The translations under genes were made by a program, and so were the position numbers. A stretch of 24,458 nucleotides of DNA, taken from positions 1 through 24,458 of IMG/VR virus record IMGVR_UViG_3300024346_000492; one strand, written 5' to 3'. Numbering within the stretch: the first letter of the stretch is position 1; each line of letters opens with the position of its first letter. Below, piece by piece: positions 14,501 to 21,400 of the stretch. The DNA comes from a virus. Below the pieces are notes generated by a model, which had not been told where the DNA came from, searched no databases, and saw only the letters and a list, made by a program, of their open reading frames with translations.

Positions 14501-16551
14501 GGACGGAAGTCCAAAACGTCACGCATAGAGATTACTTGACCTGTTGCGGTGGTGTAGTCTGGGATACTTTCGTAAGTGTCGTCCACATAAGAACTTGCGG
14601 TGAAGAAAACACCGTCATCTTGATGGTCGTAATAAGTATAGGTTACCTGAATCTCAGAATCACCACCGTGCGGTATAACATACCCTGACTTAACGTATGC
14701 AACTATCTGGTCATAGAAGTTATCACGTTGACCACCATCTAGGGTGAACTGGTGAGTAATGTCTTCTGCGGCTGACCAAGCGGTATTAACATCATCTCTG
14801 AACTTGACCGATTGTAGAGCAATACCATCAACTTCTCCAGTGAATACTGGACGTGCTTGCCAGTCTACGGTGGGAATGGTTTGAGTTTTAACTCCAGTTG
14901 CAATCAGTTTGGATCGTCGTTGTACATTACTGAGTTCTACGTAGTATGCAATGTCATACTCTTGACCAGAAGTTAGTCCCGTATAAGTACCCGACATATT
15001 TGGGGTTACTGATAAAATAGGGCCCTCTGTTTCACATATTATCCATTGGTTAGTTTCAATACCAGAAAGACTAATCTCACCACTAACATCTGCTGTTTGT
15101 CTAGTATATCGTTGGATAGTGTAGTTAGCAGTGATAGGGTCTTTAGAAGGACTAGTTCTAGGTAAAGGAAATAACAAGTTATTATTTGATGCTTCGTGAA
15201 TTACACTGTCTACCAACTTCATTTCTGGTTGACCACTGCCTGGGATGTTATCTACCATCTTGTCTACGTCAGAGAAACTGTAGTAACCAGAACCACCCGG
15301 CGGTATAGGATCCATACGGATGTTGAAGATGTATAGTCGAGTACCAACGGAATCTTGTTGAACACCACGCACGTTACAATAACCGATGAAATTACCGGCA
15401 GAGTTTTTTAGTCTTTGGTTTCCAAATGTATCAAGACGACCAAACCCTTCGGTCAATGCTTCATCGATATAGACATAGTTACCATATGCGGCAGGGACAG
15501 GTTCGTTTGTTTTTATAATAAGGTCTCTTGCCTTCGGTACATTGATGTCCGTTGTACCAATCTCTAGTCGGTAACCATCTACGTATGCGATACCTTCAGT
15601 AACGTCTAGGTTCAAGTTGGTGGCATCTTTCTCTTCAAAGATTGCCTTGAACTGTTCTACTACGTAGTTACCAGACTCTTCCTTTGTGCGTTGTGCAAGA
15701 AGGTCATTGATTCGGTTGTATGCATCAAAGGTACTGACTTCACGAGTAATGATACCGTCAACAACACGTGCAACAAAAACAAAGTTCTCTTCAACTTCTA
15801 CTTGGTCACGTGTAGTAGGTACTAACTTAATCTGGTATCTATGTGCACCTGGTGCAGTAGTGTCTGGCACATCACCTTGGTTATCATATAAATCAACATC
15901 ATCACCTTCGGTGATTATTGCTTCTTCAATACGGAAACCAATATCTGTGGTTGGTAGTGAACTGTACTTGTCGATAAAAGAACTACCACCTTCCATATAA
16001 ACGAAATGATTCTGTACAAAGAAATCACCAGCTGCAAAGTATGCTTTGGTTCCACGACCAGATGCTGGGATAGGATCTGCACTGTCATCAGCAACAGTAA
16101 GAGTAGTTGTATCTGGACGAGTTAGAGTATCCAACGAAGAAACACGAGGTGCCTTCTCGGTATAAGTTATACCAGATGTATCGGTGTACTGTACGTAAAG
16201 TGTAGCCGGATCAGTTGCAGTAGATTCGAGTGCTTCAATTACTTTGAATTCAATAGTGCCATTAGTTAATGTCTCACCTACCAAGGTAGGGTCAATAATA
16301 CTAGTTGCATCTAGTCGAATGTATTCCAATTTATTGTTTACAGTAGCACCACCTGGATTGACTAGTGCACCTTCTTTGAAGATGTTGCGACCGAATCGTG
16401 CAATCTCCTCTTGGATAATTGTCTGTGATTCGATTAACTCACGTGCTTGTAGTGCTCTACCTGAGTTGAATAATACACGATGATAACTATCTTCAGGATT
16501 ATAAAAATCTCGGTAAGTTTCTTTGAACGTCTTATTTGTAAAATCTGCCAT
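11554..16551 (-). CDS. Very large virion structural protein with DUF4815 N-terminus (1665 aa)
   Basis: The N-terminal ~70 residues carry the DUF4815-type sequence: YHRVLFNSGRALQARELIE followed by QTIIQEEIARFGRNIFKEG. A beta-rich segment with FFVQNHFVYMEGG follows. The long middle is a chain of beta domains. Near 1290-1380 are RIFLSTKDDNIPLQVQIRP and YLTSGEEYCIVLLAES, and the last 40 residues (FTAFQVKIVMHSS, then VIRDLRAIALVT) are another pattern I associate with large myovirus baseplate proteins. There is no enzymatic motif. It directly follows gp8 (8 bases; AGGA overlapping the gp8 stop), the place that gp9/gp10 occupy in T4, so a baseplate-peripheral or fibre-connector role is likely. The length suits a multi-domain virion protein, and it is not made of short repeats like giants A and B. 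Confidence 0.8.
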   Translation of the reverse strand: MADFTNKTFKETYRDFYNPEDSYHRVLFNSGRALQARELIESQTIIQEEIARFGRNIFKEGALVNPGGATVNNKLEYIRLDATSIIDPTLVGETLTNGTIEFKVIEALESTATDPATLYVQYTDTSGITYTEKAPRVSSLDTLTRPDTTTLTVADDSADPIPASGRGTKAYFAAGDFFVQNHFVYMEGGSSFIDKYSSLPTTDIGFRIEEAIITEGDDVDLYDNQGDVPDTTAPGAHRYQIKLVPTTRDQVEVEENFVFVARVVDGIITREVSTFDAYNRINDLLAQRTKEESGNYVVEQFKAIFEEKDATNLNLDVTEGIAYVDGYRLEIGTTDINVPKARDLIIKTNEPVPAAYGNYVYIDEALTEGFGRLDTFGNQRLKNSAGNFIGYCNVRGVQQDSVGTRLYIFNIRMDPIPPGGSGYYSFSDVDKMVDNIPGSGQPEMKLVDSVIHEASNNNLLFPLPRTSPSKDPITANYTIQRYTRQTADVSGEISLSGIETNQWIICETEGPILSVTPNMSGTYTGLTSGQEYDIAYYVELSNVQRRSKLIATGVKTQTIPTVDWQARPVFTGEVDGIALQSVKFRDDVNTAWSAAEDITHQFTLDGGQRDNFYDQIVAYVKSGYVIPHGGDSEIQVTYTYYDHQDDGVFFTASSYVDDTYESIPDYTTATGQVISMRDVLDFRPSRAFTYLGEFDVRAELPQNASAITINNIQYYLPRIDILVANATDSRGDIGFGELQVIQGESNVIPREPEIPTGSMALYKFRLNPYTFGTADLTSTFIPNKRFTMKDIGKLEQRVTDLFELTTLSLLESNTNALTVLDGSGNARTKAGFIADNFSSFTFSDINNNNYRASIDPQGLLKPSFRENSVRLSYSTDNVDAVVKHGDLVTLPYTDVNLVSQLLATDTMNVNPFAVLTQTGHMELSPSSDEWVETRTLPPVMQTTVRRLENFEADLWVNSSEGRGFSNIGNSGLFTTIPRDVSFRDTTRSIQDFIGEQVADVEIVPFMRSRRIHFTAKGLRPNTKMFAFFGNKDVSSWVRQETTASRFSDDPTEFGSQYANEPEYPSALGGKSPLQTDANGELIGSFFLPNTPSINFRTGTHEFKLLDVSLNDEDEATVTTRAAYTSTGSIESVQRTVRSTRIVGRRAGRQDPLAQTFFVDQIENPNGLFITKARIFLSTKDDNIPLQVQIRPVENGIPTTRIVPGAVKFIDPADIAIATNPETIEDVQGSPTIVEFDEPIYLTSGEEYCIVLLAESVGYNAYIAETYQNVFGSREDRVTRQPTLGSLFLSQNGFTWTPDQTKDLMFELDRADFDASGDLVLDNAPLPKVTLGSNPIDTTQGSSIVKIYQEGHGFSYNDTVSISDVPNAIGGVPSTDFVGTFLVSNPTWDGYNITVATTATSSAQGGGDDVTASQQVYYDEFVPQIQTVTPNSTTISAKLFSPSVTSYGDIRSTNQFGYGLPADLNNAKPVFLNDYNTNTLPSVVASSDNAGGSETMKFNLQMTTNDTKVSPVIDLQRVSVLALENVIDYNVYNETTNTPDYNTFRYAAQHITVPVTVDESSVGLKVIFTANRPSPSDFEVYVRVAADEDALAATDGTDDNNFISEWVQTTIDKELPSDENPLTYRDYEYTIDTDQFTAFQVKIVMHSSNSSKSPVIRDLRAIALVT

Positions 16552-16559
16552 GATTAATC

Positions 16560-17888
16560 CTAAACGGTGATTACTATCTTAATGTCTTCTTGTTGTTCTG
16601 CGTCACGTCGTATTCTGTGTCTGTTCTCAATATATAGTACTTCGCCAGAGAACCGATCTACACCATTGTCGGCATACACTAATGAAACAACTCCTGTTGC
16701 GTCTCCACCTATCTCGGTAACAGTCTCACCGACTTCAAAGTCACCGAATCCTGTTGACTCATTTTGATGGAAGTAGACGTTGTTGTTCACAGATTCATCG
16801 ATGTGTGCTAGTGCTTCGGAATTAGTTCCGGTAATCTGATTACCAGCAGTAAATCCAGATGCGGATGTAAGTCTGACATAAGGTAAAACTTTTAATTTGG
16901 TTCCTAAGAAAGGTGTTCCGTCAGTGTTGTCAATGTCTTTCAATAGACCCATTTGACGGAAAGTGTTCTCTACGATGAAGGTGTTATCTTCAATTCCATT
17001 TGGTTTAATAGTGAACATTATTGAACTTGTTTTGAAATCATTTGTCTGATCTTTACCCAGACCATTATGGTCGGAAAGGATTGCTCTCAATACGCACCCA
17101 GACCCTATACCATCAACAGTGACACTTGCGTGGGTGTAATCTTGTCCACGGTTATCCATAGCGACCTTAACTACCTTACCACCTAATACAGTTGCAGTAC
17201 ATGCGGCACTTGTACCATTACCATCAACGGTCACTTGTAAAGTTCCATCGGTATATCCACTACCACCATCGACAACTTCAACAGATACTAGTTGTCTTGG
17301 AATTGCAGTGTTCTGAACTTCGATGAGAAGATCTTCGAATGGACCTGCTTGTGCAGGGTCTTTATCGGAAACTAGAACAGGAATATAGTTAGATGATAGG
17401 AAGTCGACCACACGTTCTGGTGATAGAGAGAACATATACTTCCACTCGTACCCATCTGTTGTGGTGAACGGTGTTAGATAAGCATCAGGTCCCACGTTAC
17501 CATAGTTAGGTTCTACAGTAGACAAGTTAGGGGTTTCTGCGGTACCACCCTGTGACAAACAGATGTATACTTCTTTCTGTTCGTTCATCACATAGTATGG
17601 ATGTGTAGTTTCTTTATCTGACCACACAGAGTATAACGAACCACTAGACCAATTGACACGAGGTATCACCATTGATGATGATTCTACTCTTTTAATGGAC
17701 TGTAAATTGTTACGAAACTCTCTCTCTTCATGAGACGCATCAACAGCAGAAACTGCTATATCATCATCTTGAAAAATGTCAGACTTACCAATACCAATAA
17801 AGTATTGACTTGATAAATCCTGTACATTTGTCAATAAATCTCTCGCAATGCGAGACCTCATGGTTTGTCTTACGATAGCTAGTATCAT
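16560..17888 (-). CDS. gp8: Baseplate wedge subunit, T4 gp8-like (442 aa)
   Basis: Structural subunit of the baseplate wedge. Three segments recall T4 gp8 in the right order: an N-terminal YFIGIGKSD (T4 has a similar strand ending in GRS), then VIPRVNWSSGSLYSVW (T4 VIPRRDW), then GYEWKYMFSLSPE (T4 GYVWEYLFEI), and the C-terminus GEVLYIENRHRI ending DIKIVIT (T4 GEMIYMENRPPI ending EINILFTF). The length is somewhat over that of T4 gp8 (about 334 aa). The extra residues are in the middle (GGSGYTDGTLQVTVDG and related Gly-rich beta segments, about 207-265), which look like an inserted domain. AGGA lies 8 bases before the ATG. Preceded by the 159-aa chaperone and followed by the DUF4815 gene. Confidence 0.85.
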   Translation of the reverse strand: MILAIVRQTMRSRIARDLLTNVQDLSSQYFIGIGKSDIFQDDDIAVSAVDASHEEREFRNNLQSIKRVESSSMVIPRVNWSSGSLYSVWSDKETTHPYYVMNEQKEVYICLSQGGTAETPNLSTVEPNYGNVGPDAYLTPFTTTDGYEWKYMFSLSPERVVDFLSSNYIPVLVSDKDPAQAGPFEDLLIEVQNTAIPRQLVSVEVVDGGSGYTDGTLQVTVDGNGTSAACTATVLGGKVVKVAMDNRGQDYTHASVTVDGIGSGCVLRAILSDHNGLGKDQTNDFKTSSIMFTIKPNGIEDNTFIVENTFRQMGLLKDIDNTDGTPFLGTKLKVLPYVRLTSASGFTAGNQITGTNSEALAHIDESVNNNVYFHQNESTGFGDFEVGETVTEIGGDATGVVSLVYADNGVDRFSGEVLYIENRHRIRRDAEQQEDIKIVITV

Positions 17889-17904
17889 TGTATATTCCTA
17901 TCCT

Positions 17905-18384
17905 CTATTTCGGTGCAGTAGGCCAGACGACCTCTGACACTGATGTTACATTTCCAATGGTTGACGGCAAGTCTCTTAATGCTTGTCGATAGTCTCTCCA
18001 TTCTTGAAGTTTTGCTTCGGTCAAAGGAGCATCCAATGACTGAGTCCAATCAGAAGAAAACAAAAATCTGTTTCTTTCCACTACGATGTCTTGTAACAAT
18101 GACTCTGCGTCCCAAGACCATCCATCTGTAGAACTCCATACAGAGTGTCTGTTAGGTGGTAATCCTATAAAATCAAAAGACTCTGTTTCACTGTTGTACC
18201 AGTGATAGTCCATGAAGTATCTCGTATCATGACACCCTTCTGGAATATTATCTTCAAAGATATGGATAATACGCATAGTAGCATCTTCAGAGATGCCTGC
18301 CTTATCGATGTTGTGATGTGGTATTGATATTCTAGATATTCTACCAGTCTCAATTTTTACGTATACTACGAATTTCAAATTCAT
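17905..18384 (-). CDS. Phage tail assembly chaperone (PF16778-like), 159 aa
   Basis: Same family as the 146-aa protein at 8502-8942. The signature is RFLFSSDWTQSLDAPL (about 106-121), EWRDYRQALRDLP (128-140) and a terminal VVWPTAPK. The middle shares P-N-R/K-HS-x-W and a W-x-WSWD segment with its paralogue, which goes beyond the family signature and argues for duplication inside this phage lineage. It is the first gene after the late promoter at 18413-18420 and the gene immediately after giant protein B, its likely client. An AAGG lies about 9 bases before the ATG. It is separated from gp8 by 16 bases. It should act in the cytoplasm during fibre assembly and may not remain in the virion. Confidence 0.75.
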   Translation of the reverse strand: MNLKFVVYVKIETGRISRISIPHHNIDKAGISEDATMRIIHIFEDNIPEGCHDTRYFMDYHWYNSETESFDFIGLPPNRHSVWSSTDGWSWDAESLLQDIVVERNRFLFSSDWTQSLDAPLTEAKLQEWRDYRQALRDLPSTIGNVTSVSEVVWPTAPK

Positions 18385-18412
18385 CAGGGTTACCTTACAT
18401 TTTTCATTATAC

Positions 18413-18420
18413 TATTTATA
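18413..18420 (-). promoter_or_regulatory. T4-type late promoter (TATAAATA) for the chaperone-gp8-DUF4815 unit
   Basis: Exact TATAAATA on the minus strand, 28 bases before the ATG at 18384, in the 61-base gap after giant gene B. The flank CTGTTATAAATAG is shared with the promoter at 1562-1569. No terminator-like hairpin was seen before it, so read-through from B is likely too. Confidence 0.7.
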
Positions 18421-18445
18421 ACAGTTTTATCAATATGTTTTTAAA

Positions 18446-21400
18446 TTAATTTAGGTTGTTATTAGAGCCGCCAGTGTTTGTGTAATATACTGGAGGAGTG
18501 TAGGTTGTCGTGTAGGTTGGCGTGTAGGTTGTAGTTGGTGGTACATAGTCCGTATTGGATATCCTACTCACTACATAGTATGACGACACTATCCACGCAT
18601 TACCATTCCATACTCTTAGACTGTAAGTATAACTTGAACCAGCCGGAGGAACTTCATTCACAGTCTTCGTCGTTCTCTGATTAGATGACAGGTTGAAGTC
18701 CGATACTATTATAGAACTTCCTCGGTAGATTCTTGCTGGTACTAATGAAGTTCCTTCTGTATAGAAATCAAAGGTGACATCATGTGTTGTTGATGTATGA
18801 TGAATCACCTGTGGAGATGTAGATACGAACAACCCATGATCATCATCATAAAGAGTGAATTCTTTTGAGTCTAGTACTGCAAGGGTTCCTCTAGCCGCAC
18901 CTATAGATGTTGCATCAGAACCTCTTCGCAATTCAATAACAAACCGTTCTCCCTGCCAACCTGTCTCCGAGGTATTGGATGGTGTACGAGTCGACTCACT
19001 TGTGTAGTTACCTATGTAATCTCCTACATAATTAGCAGTGAAGTCTCTTGTATAGTCAACACCATCAGTTCTTGTGTAAGAACTCGTTCGTGTTCCAGTA
19101 GAAGTTCGAGTTGATATAATAGTCCTAGTGAAGTCTGCGGTAGGTTCTCTAGTATATACCGGAAACCGTGAGTACGATGACGTTCTAATAAGAGCATTAT
19201 TAGTGCTTGTGCGACTATATTCACCTGTGAAGTTGCCTGCAAAGGTGAGAGGTCTACTGTAAGATAAAGTACTTGCTCTGTCTCTGGTATAGTCTCCAAC
19301 ATAGTTACCAATGAAATCACCGGCAAAGTATCTTGTTCCTGTGTATACACTGGTTCGTGTTATAGCAGAAGTTCGAGTACGAGTAAACGTAGAAGTTGTA
19401 CCTCTAGCGTAGTTACCGACATAATCTAAATTACGTGTACCCGAAAAGTCTCCGATATAGGAAACTCCAGCTGTACGAGTTCGACTATAGTTTCCAACAT
19501 AGTTCCCTGCATATCCACGAGTATAGTCACCAACATAGTTCCCTGTAAAGTCACGAGCATAGTTGCCTAGGTAACTTGCTGTATACGTACTTACTCTGGT
19601 AGATGATCTTGCATAGACGGACGATCTAGTTCGGTTATATTCCCCAACCCTAGTATAGTCTCCTATGTACGATGAGTTACGAGTACGAGTGTACAAATGA
19701 CTAGATACCCTATGTTCTCCGTCAGACATAATATAAAAAGCTGCACCGGCTCCAGCATAGTTACCAACATAGTCCGTTATTCTCGTTCGAGTATAGGGTA
19801 AATTACGTGTAGAGGTTCTAGTATAGTTCTCTGTCCTAACTGCACCCGATACATAGTTACGTGCATAGTTACCTGTAAAAGATGAGTTACGGACACGAGT
19901 GTACAAATGACTAGATACCCTGACTTCTCCATTATTCCCCATATAGAAAGTTGTACCGCCATCACCAGAGTAGTTACCGACATAGTCTGTTAATGTCGTC
20001 CGAGTATAAACTGGAGTTCTTGTGAAGTTTCTACTGTAGTTCTCTGTCCTAACCGTCCCTGCCGCATAATCACGTGTATAGTTGCCAACAAAGTTTGATG
20101 CACTGGTTCGGTTATATGTTAAAGTTCGAGTAAATTCTCTAGTGTAGTATTCGGTTCTAACGGTTCCGTTCACATAGTTACGGCCGTAATTACCTGTATA
20201 ACTTGCATCACGAGATCTAGTATAGTCGAGTGTTCTTGTGAAGTTTCTACTATAGCTCTCTGTCCTAACTGTACCCGATACATAGTTACGTGCATAGTTA
20301 CCTATATAACTACTAGTACGAACCAACGAATAATCTACTGTCCTAGAGTATCCCACTGACCGATTTCGTGTATAGGTTGAGTTTCGAGTATAACTCGTTG
20401 TTGTATTTGATGGGGGGAATATAGAAGAACTTAATGCAATCGAATAGTACTTGTTATCCCCGATAGTGTTCTGTAAGGTACCTTTGTGCCAGTAAGTTCC
20501 GTTTATATTTTGTATGTAACTAACATTAGTAAACTGGGTCGACACCGTTGAAGCGACTAATGCTCCACCATTAAATACCTCGATATCAGTAAGTACGAGT
20601 CCACCAGATGTGGGGTCGAAGTCACCAGCGCCCGATTCTGAGTCCGGAGATTCTACCCAATAATGTTTTGGTGAAGAGACATAACTAAAAGGACTGGTTG
20701 TTCTAGTATATGATAAGGCACGTGAGTAGTTACCAACGAAGGTTCTTGCATAGGAGATTGATCTATTGTAAGAGGTTCCAGTAAAAGATCCAGATGTAGT
20801 TCTAGTAAAGTTTCGAGCATATGGAGTGTTTGCAGTGTAACTACGAGCGTAGTTTCTAGCATAAGATCCAACACGAGTATAGTTACCTGTGTAACTTGCA
20901 ACTCTAGTTCTAGTAAAGTTTCGAGCGTATGTTGTCGTATCGGTGTAACTACGAGTAAAGTCTCCAGCATAAGATCCGACACGAGTGTAATCACCTACAT
21001 AACTTGACGATCTGGTTCTAGTGAAGTCTCCGGCGTATGTTGTGGTGTCGGTGAAACTACGAGAGAAGTTCCTAGCATAAGATTGGACACGTGTGTAGTT
21101 CCCAGAGAAGTTACCGACATAGTTACCGACATAGTCACGAGTATAGTTACCTGTGTAACTTGCAACTCTAGTTCTAGTAAAGTTTCGACTAAATGTCGTG
21201 GCGGTATCTGTGAAACTTCGAACAAAATCTCCAGTATAAGATCCTACTCGGAAATAGTTCCCAGAGAAGTTGCCGACATAGTCACCAACAAAGTCACGAG
21301 TATAGTTACCTGTAAAGGCAACGGTGTTAGTTCGTTGATAATTTAAAGTTCGAACGTAGTTCCCTGCGAAGTTGCGAGAGTACTCTCCAGCAAATGATAA

